A DNA stretch of 64,000 bases from Nageia nagi (lineage: Eukaryota > Pinophyta): assembly GCA_050084985.1 (NCBI GenBank), contig JBITNC010000001.1, positions 14,508,001-14,572,000 of the forward strand, read 5' to 3'. A program made the translations under genes and the position numbers. Of this stretch, positions 35,167 to 45,241 are shown piece by piece (the stretch's first letter is position 1; each line of letters starts with the position of its first letter). The notes below the pieces were generated by a model. The model was not told the origin of the DNA. It was given only the letters and a program-made list of their open reading frames with translations, and ran no database searches.

Positions 35167-37011
35167 TTAGCTCTGCAGACTCAGGATCTGCTGGACTTTA
35201 TTCCAATCCGCCGGGATCCCGCAAAAATCTTTCAGCCTTGCTTGCGCTAAGGCTGTATGGTTCAGCACCTCATATGATACATTTGCATGTCTCCTCAGCA
35301 ACTGCTGTATCCTAAAGCTGCCGTCGGCCAGAGAATCAAAGAATTTTACAAAATTTGTCTCATCGAAGGACACCAGGAGTGTATCAACATCATCCGTATT
35401 CTGAATCCTATTCCGCAGACTACCCAAAAAATCAGCCTCTGTGACGAGTGAGCCGTCGCTTCTCCATAAGTCTGGGATTCTGGACGCATTCAACCCTTGA
35501 ATTTCTGATTTTAGGGTCTCCATCTCTTGCGTCCGGCGCAGGACATTATTACGAATCTCCTGACAAACCCATTTACCCCTCCCTGGGTAATCAATCGCCG
35601 ACATGAGCTTCACTCGGTCACCAATGTTATACGACCGCAATTTCTCATTCGAGAGGCTGTTTAGTCTTTTATTTGCTTGCTTAGCCTGTTCTGAAATGGG
35701 GTTCAGAATACTCTCACATCTCGTTACCTCGGCTTCGAGCCTTTTGAGCTCTGATAAGCATAACTCCGCGTGATCCCTCAGACGGATCAAGTCTTTTATT
35801 TCTTGCATCTTCAATTCCCAAAATTTTCCTTTGGTATTCAACAGAAAAGATCTGTCGACCTTCTTAGCATCCAGCCTCGCTTGGAGCTCCGCCAGGTTAG
35901 CGTTCAGGTTGCTGATTTCTACTGCCTTGGCATTTATTTCCGCCTCCTTTTGGGCGATGATAGCCTCCTTTTGGACGAGCATATCCGCTGTAGGGGCAGC
36001 CGCTAAACTAGTCTACAAAACTGTTATGTTATTCTCCGCCGCTTTCAGCCTTATTTTATTGTTATCTAATTGCAGCTTCATGGCCTCATGGGCCTTCTGT
36101 AGCTTGTGGTACCTGACCTCCAATTTGGTGAGTTCGGTTATATTGAGGTCCACAGCTGTTTGCAGGAGCTCATTTTTATCACTCCGTGGGATGCTGCGGG
36201 TATCTATTTTGACCCGTGTATTCATTGATGACAGCTCGCCCTGCCCCTCTTGTGGGTTTTGGGCAATGGCCATTTCAAGCACCTTATTCTTTGGATCCAT
36301 GGAGGTCCGGAACCTCACCGGATTTTTCGGTGGTGGGAGTTTTTCCATTTGCCTCTGCATCCATGCCTCTTGCCCTTGCTTAATTTGCTGATATTGTTGC
36401 ATGATGCCCTCCACGGATACCTGTTGCCCGGAGACCATGATAAAGGGAGATTTTGAGCTCAACTCCTGAGATGCAGCAGCAACAATCTGTTGAGCCGGTG
36501 TGAAGGGGCTAGCTTGGCTGGCCCCGGGAGTACTGCTTTCGGAAGGATCCGCTGCAGGAAGTGTTGAGATAGAGAGAGGAGCGGACGATGGAGGTGGAGA
36601 GGGTGGGGGTGATGAAGGTATTGTAATGATGCTTGTGAGGGGAGGAATTTGTAGAATGGGTGTAGGAAGAAGGGGGCTCTGCCGTTGGGTGGACGGTGGT
36701 GAAATGAGAGATGGTATGTGTGCAGCTGGAATAGCTGCTGGAATTGGGGGAAGGGTGATGGAAACGGAAATGGGAACAGTATGAGCCGGCAGAGCAGAAG
36801 AAAGAGAAAGAGGGGAAGAAGGAGTAGGAAGCGTACCTGAGGGCGTCAGGCTCCTCCTTCTCCTTTTAGATGGTGGCGGTAGTGATGCCTTCTCCATCTG
36901 TGTTTTCCTTTTGGCCATGTAGACTCTTTCTGGTCTCTTAGTCACCGTCTCCGTGGAAATCTCCCTGATTTCCTCCTCATGTTGCTTTTCCCGGGCTGGT
37001 GCTTGAGACAT
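35167..37011 (-). CDS. ORF-B: Pro/Ser-rich, basic patch and coiled-coil protein, one stop
   Basis: From ATG at 37,009-37,011 the frame runs 332 codons to a TAG at 36,013-36,015 and then stays open for 282 more codons to 35,167. Residues 1-60 are charged with a nuclear-signal-like patch (PPPSKRRRRS). Residues ~60-200 are Pro/Ser/Leu-rich. From ~250, and through the part beyond the TAG, heptad-like coiled coil predominates (QKEAIIAQKEAEINAKAVE, ELKRLEAEV). It has no enzyme motif. Its first 70 bases overlap the end of ORF-A in another frame, so a fusion by frameshift or independent initiation are both possible. The TAG may be a mutation or a readthrough site. Confidence 0.7.
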
Positions 37012-38648
37012 AGCATGCCCTGCTCTTCGCTATCATCAGAATCTTCACCTGTAGGAACTTCTGTGGGATGTTCCAATCCCCACATCTCCTCAAATTTGTC
37101 ATCTAGATCGGATTCTAGAGGAGTGTTCCTATTCCCAGACTCAATCCTGTACTGGGTGAAGGCAGCTATCTTCTCTTCGCTCCATCTTTCATCCCTTAGT
37201 GTCTTCAAGGCCTTTTTCGAGATGGAGTCAGTTCTCGGGTTAAAATTTGCCTTCTTGTTGTAGAAACTCAGCCATGGCGGTAAGAAGTCCTGAGTGGTTG
37301 CGGTGGTGGGCATCACCTTATCCTCCTGCTCTGGATTTCGCCATTTAAGCAGCTCTGGCCTATTTTCAGCTCTGAAGGCCGGAGGATTGGGCTGGCTTCT
37401 CAGCTTCTTGCCAAAATTGTCATCCGGGTCATACGAACAATATTGACTCAATTCTTTCAATTTCAGCTTCAGGAGTTTTGCCCTTAAATGGTCACTTGCT
37501 CCCCTGCTCTGGAGCACCAGGTCATGCACCCTGTGGGGGAGAGCATAGACTCCTCTCTTCTTTGCGGTAGCTCCGTATTTCGAGTCAATGTAGTCCATCT
37601 GTCTGGCACATTCTATGCTGAAAATCCAATCCGTCACATGAATTGGCAGCAAAAATGGGGCCCCAAAAAATCCATACAACCTAATGAAGGTTCCATTCTC
37701 TGCAAAAAACCAGTCCCCGACCTCTCCATGGGGCAAGCGGAGGTATAGCTTGGAGGCTGTTGACAACCTCGGGACTGTAGGGGCTAATAGGCCCATTGCC
37801 GGAATCAGAAAGTTCTCCACAAAGGAGTAGTAGTCCGCCGAGGACCTCACTTCTTCAGTCCATTTGTCCACTGGTTTGTGTGACCCATCTTCATTATTTC
37901 GAACCAGGGTTAACTCCTTAAAGACATCTGCATTCTGATGAATCATCATCCATACAATGTATGATGTATAGGCAAAATAAAACCCCTCCCCGATCTTCCC
38001 CAGTTGTTCGGCTATTCCATCTGAGAGGGCAATGGCCCAGTCATACATTGTGGGGGAAATGGGGTGAGAAATTTGATAAGCTATCATCAACTTTGAAGGT
38101 GAGATGTATCTATCTGTTTCCTCTCCTGCCACTATGGCTAGCATAGACAGAAGTAATTGCAGATGTGTGGAAAAATTTGACAATGGGAGCTCAGAATTTG
38201 GGAACTCTCTAAACCTTATGGACCCGGCTGTGTTTTTATTTAGCCAAGAAGTAATGCTTGCCCTCAGGTTGGCGTTAGGGGTGCTATACCAATCGATTTG
38301 CACGAGGGAGGTCATAGGAGGGGGTGGACAGAAAGCCTCTGCTATTGCAACAGAATCCAGTTTTAGGATGGTCTTCCCCTGCAAATCCCTGACTATCCTA
38401 GTCGCGGGATCGAATGCCCCTTTTACAATTTCTACCAACTCGGGAGCAGGAAAGCATCTATGCGGGACAAAATGCATAAGACCCGAACCCATGGGTGAGT
38501 GTGCTATATGGTTGAAGCTGAAGTTCGGGCACTTACCTTCTGCGGTGCCCTTGGGATTTTTATTTGGGGCTGTAATCTCCGTATCCCACAGCAACTCCAT
38601 TGAATCGGATACCTTCCTTACGGTCTTTGCCGCTGATCCTGAGCTCAT
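36942..38648 (-). CDS. ORF-A: intact 568-codon protein of unknown family
   Basis: ATG is at 38,646-38,648; an in-frame TAA 21 bases upstream fixes it as the first start. The frame is intact for 568 codons. It starts Ser/Thr-rich, then has a segment GKTILKLDSVAIAEAFCPPP (~residues 92-111), a long hydrophobic, mostly helical middle with YDWAIALSDGIAEQL and WFFAENGTFIRLYGFFG, a charged region, and an acidic end (TGEDSDDSEEQG). No catalytic motif of protease, RT, RNase H, integrase or transposase is present. It occupies the place of pol. The helical middle distantly recalls plant-transposon ORFs of the Athila/Transposase_32 kind, which I cannot confirm. Confidence 0.8.
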   Translation of the reverse strand: MSSGSAAKTVRKVSDSMELLWDTEITAPNKNPKGTAEGKCPNFSFNHIAHSPMGSGLMHFVPHRCFPAPELVEIVKGAFDPATRIVRDLQGKTILKLDSVAIAEAFCPPPPMTSLVQIDWYSTPNANLRASITSWLNKNTAGSIRFREFPNSELPLSNFSTHLQLLLSMLAIVAGEETDRYISPSKLMIAYQISHPISPTMYDWAIALSDGIAEQLGKIGEGFYFAYTSYIVWMMIHQNADVFKELTLVRNNEDGSHKPVDKWTEEVRSSADYYSFVENFLIPAMGLLAPTVPRLSTASKLYLRLPHGEVGDWFFAENGTFIRLYGFFGAPFLLPIHVTDWIFSIECARQMDYIDSKYGATAKKRGVYALPHRVHDLVLQSRGASDHLRAKLLKLKLKELSQYCSYDPDDNFGKKLRSQPNPPAFRAENRPELLKWRNPEQEDKVMPTTATTQDFLPPWLSFYNKKANFNPRTDSISKKALKTLRDERWSEEKIAAFTQYRIESGNRNTPLESDLDDKFEEMWGLEHPTEVPTGEDSDDSEEQGMLCLKHQPGKSNMRRKSGRFPRRR

Positions 38649-39241
38649 TGCCGTTTGCTTGAGCTTTGCTTATCACCCTTCTTGGGCCACTGCTTATGCC
38701 TCAAACTCGAATTCTCTTGCTCTATTTCACAGTTCCTGGCGAAGCTCAGTAAGCGCTAATTTTGCAAATTTGTGAGCCAAAACTTTTTATGAATACTAGC
38801 ATATAGGTGTCTTGGTGAGTAGTGCCCTGGGTCTTTTAATAGCTCACTTGAACGCATGATCTTTCGAAGCGAGGGAAATCAACTCACGACAGTCGTATTA
38901 ATAACTGATTTGCCGTTTTACGATCTTTTCGGGAACCTTGGGATTTGATTGCATGTACCCTCTTGGAAACTTTAATTCTACCGGCGCAAAAAGGTTCCAC
39001 TACTATTTACGTTACGCTAGTAGTAAATTACTGACAATAACCACTCGAAATAAATGCAACATCACACCATTTACAATATGTATACAAATCAAATTCCTTC
39101 CTTCCAACGGTCACTTTCCCGCGCTGGCGGGCTTCAGAAAAACTACTGTGTCCGCTGGTGTGGAATTCATCAAGTTCACGTTCCGGCTTTGTCATCCGCC
39201 ACGCCAGGCGGAGGAATACCTCCACTCCTCGACAGATACTC
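38649..39241. other. Gap between gag and ORF-A
   Basis: About 590 bases without a clear gene on the sense strand. A 105-codon frame (39,028-39,345, minus) overlaps the end of gag in another frame and could be translated after a frameshift, but has no recognised domain. A TATATGCTAG acceptor-like site near 38,800 would allow a spliced ORF-A message; this is speculative. Confidence 0.4.
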
Positions 39242-40441
39242 TTAGTATTGAAAAATAGGGCAGGTTGTTTGTTCATGAGCATCATTACAAGCCAAACACA
39301 ACCCATTAACCGCCCCGGAAGTGGAAGCTTGGTCCACGTCCTCATTCAACACATGTTGAGCTTTCTCTACAGCAGGGTAGGGATATCTTCTGGCATTATT
39401 TTGTCTGGTCAACACAGTAATCTGGTTTGCCATATTTCTACACAAATTTCGGAGTTCCTGAATTTCTGTAGATGATGCTAATCCTTGGTTCATATTAGGC
39501 TGATGTGGAGCTGGTAAGGCCAAGGGAGCTCTAGGAATTGGCAAATTTGACGACCAGGGTTGAACAGGGGCAGGAATATTAGCCAGAGGCGGAACTGAAC
39601 TGATTACCGGAGGTCTCAAAATTTGCTGTTGTGTTGTGGTTATTGGGAAATAGGGCATTGGCATACGGCTTGGTAATTTCCCAACTGCAATAAGGCATGA
39701 TTCAGCATATACTGCTTGTCTATAGACCTCCGGAAAGGTATTCACTCCGGAATTTTGGATTTGCAGAGAGAGATCTGGAGGAAAGGCTCTCAGGTAATAC
39801 ATCAAAGCTTAAAACTGCTGAGGCCTGACTGGCATGGGTACTCTTGTCCACGTTCTCTGGAATCTAATGTTGAAATCTGGGATGTTCTCTTGTTCAAACC
39901 TTTTGATTGAAGTAAACTGGGTTAACAAGGAAAAGGGATCCCCTAGTTCATTAAACTCCAGGATAAAAGGCTCTGCCAGTTGAGCCCAGGTACTGATGGA
40001 TCCATTAGAAAGGCCCCTGTACCAATCCAGGACCTTTCCTTTGAAAGACTGAGCCAGTAATCTCACCATAATATCTTCATGCTGAATATTGTGAATCTTT
40101 GCTAGGCCGGCTACATCCACACAGTGCTCATAAGCCGTTTTTTCTGAAGTTGCATCAAACTCCGGAAGGGTTTTAAAAACATTTGCTGGGATATCATGTA
40201 ATACCGCCAGAGCTATGGGTACCCCATTGTCCCATTCCGGGTAAATATTCTGAGCTGGATTAGCCATTTTAGGGAAGGTATCTCTAGTATGAAGATTGGA
40301 TGGTTCTGGCTTAATAAAGGATTTTAGGGAGTCGATACTATTCAGAGACTTGGACTTGATCAGGGTCTTTCTCCTAGGAGTATCTAACTTCCCAAACTCC
40401 GGTTTTTCTTTTGCTGCTCTAGTTTTAGATCTTGTCCACAT
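39242..40441 (-). CDS. gag: Gag with CCHC knuckle and one in-frame stop
   Basis: The probable start is the ATG at 40,439-40,441 (MWTRSKTRAAKEK). The capsid core follows: LLAQSFKGKVLDWYRGL, TWAQLAEPFILEFNELGDP, LLTQFTSIKRFEQENI, all typical of Retrotrans_gag. A single TAA (39,809-39,811) interrupts the chain at PQQF/ALMYYLRAFPP; the same frame then continues to 39,242. The end carries CLACNDAHEQTTC, a CX2CX3HX4C knuckle as in Athila-type Gag. The protein would build particles and package RNA, with enzymes supplied from elsewhere. The open frame upstream of 40,441 is leader and primer-site sequence. Confidence 0.88.
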
Positions 40442-40559
40442 AAACTCTAGATTGCAAAAGAAAATGACAGGTTCAAAGCACCTATGATATTCACAAATAA
40501 TTTGCTTTAATACATACCATGGATGGTGCTTCAGCAGAGTCGCCAATAAATTTCTTCGT

Positions 40560-40577
40560 GTCCCACCGGGCATGCCA
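40560..40577 (-). other. Primer-binding-site-like sequence
   Basis: On the minus strand TGGCATGCCCGGTGGGAC begins 11 bases after the 5' LTR. It starts with TGG as primer sites must (complement of CCA), but I cannot assign the tRNA. Confidence 0.55.
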
Positions 40578-40588
40578 AAAAGAAATAC

Positions 40589-42168
40589 TGTTGATTGAGA
40601 TTGTGTAATATGTGCGCCTGGAACAATCTTAACCAAAGTAGTTCACGAACAGACTGTGGGACGCAGCCTGATCTCTGGAGAAGGCCGGTTCCTTATCCAT
40701 TGGGTAAAGAAAAAGTAACAGGAAAGAGATAAAAAGAGTAGGGAGCGAGAGATTCAAGCAAAAGGATAGGGTAACAAGAAAGGGAAGTAAAAGGATAGGG
40801 TAACGAGAGAGGAAGTAAAGGGATAGGGTAACGAGAGAGAAAGCAAAGGGGTAGATCACTAGTTCAGCGCGGGCTTTCGCAGTGTGCGAAACCTTGGCCT
40901 GAATCTAGTGTCGCAGCCACAGAACAAGTTCTCACTCTCTGAATAGCTCCCCAACTTCTACTCTACCATGTAGCAGACACAGTTATACTAGCAACCTGCA
41001 ACTATTACTCAGGAAACAAGCTAAGCTGCCACAATGTAACCAAATTAAGAATAACAATTACGAGTGCTAGACAAGAAAGGTCAAGATGGTTTCATAGTAC
41101 CGGACTGAAGCTACAGGTCTTCGAGAACAAATGAAAAGGGCAATACTAGGCTTCCGACCCTAGTTTCTCTTTATTTTCATATATTTATACTGTATTAATA
41201 ACAGTTACAAGATTATAGAATAGAAACGTTTACAAAACGGCCGCAAGATTCTGGCCTTCTTGAACTGATATCACCTACATATGACACTTGGCCGACTGTT
41301 ACAAAATTGGGCAGATCGCCGACGATTCGGTTCCCTGATGATGGCGCTCAGGTATTTTGCAGACTTCCTTCTCTCCCGGAATGTTCAATTCTCGAACTCG
41401 GACTCTTCGATCTTTCATTGCGGCCTATTTTCCTCTGGACGCGGTCTTAATCCCAAATGTTAATTTTTTCCCTTCGCCTGACGTCAGCCTTGAATCTCCG
41501 GACTTCTTTATTCACTGGCTCCGGACACTAAATTGCTCCTTGATGATGTCATCCATTCCGGGCTCCGGTTTGCTTTACGAATGTAAACTTTATATCTCCT
41601 TGTGACGTCACCTTTGAATCTCCGGAATTTCCTGCTCGCTGGTTCCGGATACTAAATTTCTCTTTGCTGATGTCATCTGTTCTGGGCTCCGGTTTCCTTT
41701 GCAACTGTGAATCTCGTCCCTTCTTGCTGACGTCACCTTCTTATTTCTCCGGAATGCTTTACTCAAAGGCTCTGGATACGAAGTTACTCCTTGCAGACGT
41801 CATCCCCTCCGGACTCCGGTTTCCTTTGCAATTATGAGCTTCTTCTTTTCCGTGATGTCATCTTCATATATCCGGAATGCTTTGTTTCCCGGAGGCACTT
41901 GTGCTTACTTCGTTTTTTTTTTTCGGAACTTGGTCCTTGCCGAAACCTGACCGCCTTGCCGACATCATTTTGTTCCGGAATTCGGTCTTCGCCAAAATAT
42001 GTCTATCTTATTCTCCGCGACCTCTTCTTTTCATTCCGGAAAGGTTTACTCACGGACTCCGGCCTTTTATTTATTCCGGAATAGCTCCCGGGGACATTAA
42101 GGCGAACTCATGATAATAATTAGAATACCCCGGGACCTTCTTCAAGAATTTTAATGTAGGGATCTACA
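40589..42168 (-). repeat. 5' LTR of Gag-only element
   Basis: Partner of 33,494-35,072, same ends and order. Most of the ~16 differences are C/T or G/A transitions plus one single-base indel near 41,810. A 76-codon frame in the leader (40,629-40,859, minus) ending MDKEPAFS...LFVNYFG is kept in both LTRs. Confidence 0.95.
41182..41189 (-). promoter_or_regulatory. TATA box of 5' LTR
   Basis: TATAAATA on the minus strand; this is the copy that would drive the element's transcript. Confidence 0.7.
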
Positions 42169-42173
42169 GGAGG

Positions 42174-42270
42174 GATATGGGGATGGTGAGTGGTAGTGGG
42201 AGTATGAGCGAGAGTGGTGGTTAGGATGTTAGATTGGGAGGAAATGGGGGAGGGGAGTGAGGGAGCGATA
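42174..42270. repeat. G-rich purine tract, right part
   Basis: Continuation of 33,340-33,488 on the other side of the Gag-only element. Confidence 0.75.
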
Positions 42271-42598
42271 TTACTTAGTATGTATCTAATTCTTCTTATT
42301 ACTTATCTTTGATAGTATCATCACTTATCAATTTCATCCCCATTCTATCTCATATTTGATATTGTATCTAATTCTTCTTATTCCTCATCTTTGATATTGT
42401 CATCACCCATTAGATTACTTAGTGTGTAATCTAATGTTGAAATCTCTAATTGTTTATGGAACTTCATTAAGTTATGTTCTATCAATTTTGTGCATCTTGT
42501 AATTTTGATAATTAATTTTAATAAATTATATTTGATATTGATGCATAGTATTTTTAATTTATGATCATTTACTAACATTTATTTAATTATTATTTGTA

Positions 42599-42719
42599 GG
42601 GGAGTTAATTAGTGCCTTTTGATCAGGATCAACTTATTGAGGTATTTGATAAGGGATCAAATGATGAGGATAGCTATGATGGTGATGGTGGTGGTGGTGA
42701 TAATGATGACCTTGATTAA
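42599..42719 (+). pseudogene. Acidic last-exon-like piece
   Basis: After TTTGTAG a frame reads QDQLIEVFDKGSNDEDSYDG, then a Gly/Asp run, and stops at 42,717-42,719. It looks like the acidic tail of a plant transposase or nuclear protein. It may belong with the exon-like fragments at 31.3-33.3 kb, split by the Gag-only element. Confidence 0.25.
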
Positions 42720-42808
42720 TTATATTAATTCATAATCATTATAAAAATAAATAATTGTATACATATAATACAAATTTTGTATAATTTTATGCCTTGAGTA
42801 CAAATATA

Positions 42809-44571
42809 TGATCTTTAAACCCTATTATTAAGAGTTCACCTCTGATATCATACTTTATTCCTTTTAGTGCTTGTGAAAATAAATGTATACAAAAATAAAG
42901 ACACAAAATGGTTTACACCAATATTTTACCTAGGTTCACCAATGTGGGATACATCCTACAAATCATGATTCATTATTGTTGGTACCATTTTACAATATCA
43001 TTTACATGATATTTTCACTTCATTATTTTATTTTTAATAGCCAAATTACATGATCAATGTAGTTCGATACTAAATCTTTCTTGTAAAATTACTCACTTCT
43101 CAATGTGATTCCTTAAGCATAGTCCCATGTCTCTTTCCCATAGTCAATATTTTCAAAACTACTCCTTGTCTTCCTTTCATCATGGTGATTATGTTGTCCA
43201 CTTCTTCTATGGTCATGGCAATGATCACATCCATGTTTTTCTTCATTTCCCATGATTATGATCTTGTCTATGCTTTAACACTATGTAGATTTTAGAATGC
43301 ATTCCCATATTTACTTTCATGGCCATAATTTTGTCCATGGAGTTTATAATGCTTAGAATTTCACATCCTCTACATTAACTCCCTCTTGGGAGGAAATCCA
43401 TTAAAGGGGAATTAAACTTTCCACTCTCTATAATCCCCATTTTATAATGTATTACTAGATTAATAATGGAGTTTAAGTGGTTACAATTATATAATGCCAA
43501 ATTACAATATTTCCCTTTTTACAACATATGCTCTAATCCTCCTAACAAAATTCTCCTCCATTTGCAATTCTCGTAGCATCTCTCCTCCCTAATTTTAGAG
43601 CTCCATTTTGATTTGGTATTTAATTTTATTTTGGCATCTAGTTTATCTTAAGTATTTGAAATAGCAAATTTCATTTTCTATTTCAAATCCTAACAATTAT
43701 TTTAAACACTAAATATTAATCATCTACCACTCAATATTCCAACTTTCCATAAAAATAGGTGGATAGCTTTTGGAGGTACTATTTGGTATTATTTTTTATG
43801 TTCAATACCCTTTTGGACTAGTACTCTCATCTATACTTAGGTTTGTTTGGAGGGTAAATCATCATCATATCAAACAACTTGGAGGCTTGGCTGACAATTA
43901 GCTAGTGATGACTATAGCAAGTTGTTGATTGATGGCTAGTGATGGCCATGTCAGTTGATGGATCCTCTTAGAATCTGATGGCTTCTAGAGAAAGGCCATT
44001 TCCTCCACCTCTATATCTAATTGATTAATGACTATTAGCCTTTTCCTATACATCAATGATCATAGAAAACCCATGTCTGACCTCCTACATGTGATTCAGT
44101 GGTAGGTGGCCATTCCCTTAATGCTGACAAGGTGGCACATCTCGGATGGCTACAAAATTTCCAATAGACCCTCCATGTTTTTATCGATTCTTTGTATGCA
44201 TTGATGGACCTACCCCTTTGACATAATGGTTAGGTGGACTTATTGAGGTATGTTGAGGTGGTAGTTGTGTCCCTTTTAATTATGTATTTTGATGGTCATT
44301 TATCTTTGGCCTTTTTAATTTATTAAAACCACCATCAATTTTTTTCTATACCATTTAATATTTGGATGGTATTTGAAATATTTTTCAACATATGCCTTTA
44401 CAATAATATTTATTTAAAAATTTCAAAGCTTAATATTTGGCTCATACTTGATTGAATTTTTGATCCACCAAAGGCATCAAGAAGCTATTGGAGAGCTCTT
44501 AAATTTAAAGAGAATATAACACAATTTTAAGGACTTTTATTTTTCAATAATATAAAATCCATTTTAGATCA
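42809..44571 (-). repeat. 3' LTR of compact element
   Basis: Matches 45,242-47,024 throughout. AAAATGGGATGAG on the minus strand directly before it is a plausible polypurine tract. Confidence 0.88.
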
Positions 44572-45226
44572 CTCATCCCATTTTATGGGATTTTGATCCA
44601 TGAAAGCCTTGGGATAAAAATAATAAGGAAGATAATCTCCACACACAAAACTAGATCTACCCTTCTTGAAATTACTTTCTTTCTTGATCTACATCTTTAT
44701 GTATTTTTCACCTCTCTCAATTTGACACCATGAGTAGACTCAAGTACTACATATCTCTTGATTATGCAGTAGCAACATGTACTCTATTCTCAAATCAAAC
44801 TCATAGTGTGACTTAGGATCGAATTATTGGATTTTCTCACACAATCTAAATGTTACTAGGTATCTCAAGTACATCACTTAGTATTCTTAACAAATTAATA
44901 AGTAAAATATTCTCAATTCTAACAAACTTACTCAGTCTTCATAATTGCTAGAGAGATGGGCCCTTATTTTCCCATCATAATTCATATCAAGATAAATATT
45001 ATGATGAAAATAATTTCATCTATTGTTAATGAAAAATTATTAATTATAAAAGTGAAATAATTACCTCAACCTTTCAAGCTTACCAAAACTATGAGTCCAA
45101 TTGTTTCTTCCACATTTCAATGGATTGGATTGATCAACAAGATCAAGGTTTTCAAATTCGAAGTAGGCATAAGCACCCATTATATTTTTTTTCAAAAAAG
45201 CTCCATCAATTCCCAACAAAATAATT
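44572..45226. other. Short interior of compact element
   Basis: No recognised frame. The 62-codon minus-strand frame at 45,061-45,249 begins in the LTR and reads through the primer site, so it is not a gene. Confidence 0.6.
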
Positions 45227-45238
45227 GCTTTGATACCA
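45227..45238 (-). other. Primer-binding site, initiator-Met type
   Basis: TGGTATCAAAGC on the minus strand; the common Copia site is TGGTATCAGAGC. Confidence 0.8.
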
Positions 45239-45241
45239 ACT

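Larger units (their letters stand above)
33494..42168 (-). mobile_element. Gag-only LTR retrotransposon with two extra ORFs
   Basis: The element is complete: 1,580-bp 5' LTR (40,589-42,168), 5,516-bp interior, 1,579-bp 3' LTR (33,494-35,072), flanked by the exact 5-bp duplication GGAGG (33,489-33,493 and 42,169-42,173). Sense is minus, shown by gag, the TATA box and a primer-site-like sequence. By eye the LTRs differ at about 16 sites (~1 %), so it is the youngest insertion here; it is also visibly GC-richer. The interior encodes Gag, then a 568-codon ORF and a ~614-codon ORF, but no protease, RT, RNase H or integrase. It resembles the TR-GAG class of non-autonomous elements in plan. The extra ORFs are what stand out. 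Confidence 0.92.

Noticed and set aside
34186-35315. Plus-strand frames of 60-139 codons in and beside the LTR of the Gag-only element
   Set aside because: Antisense to the element; the same frames recur in the other LTR at 41,281-42,113 because the LTRs are copies, and they look like repeat-derived text.
35770-38775. Plus-strand frames of up to 223 codons opposite ORF-A and ORF-B
   Set aside because: Shadows of the GC-richer sense ORFs; no domain, and composition follows the reverse complement.
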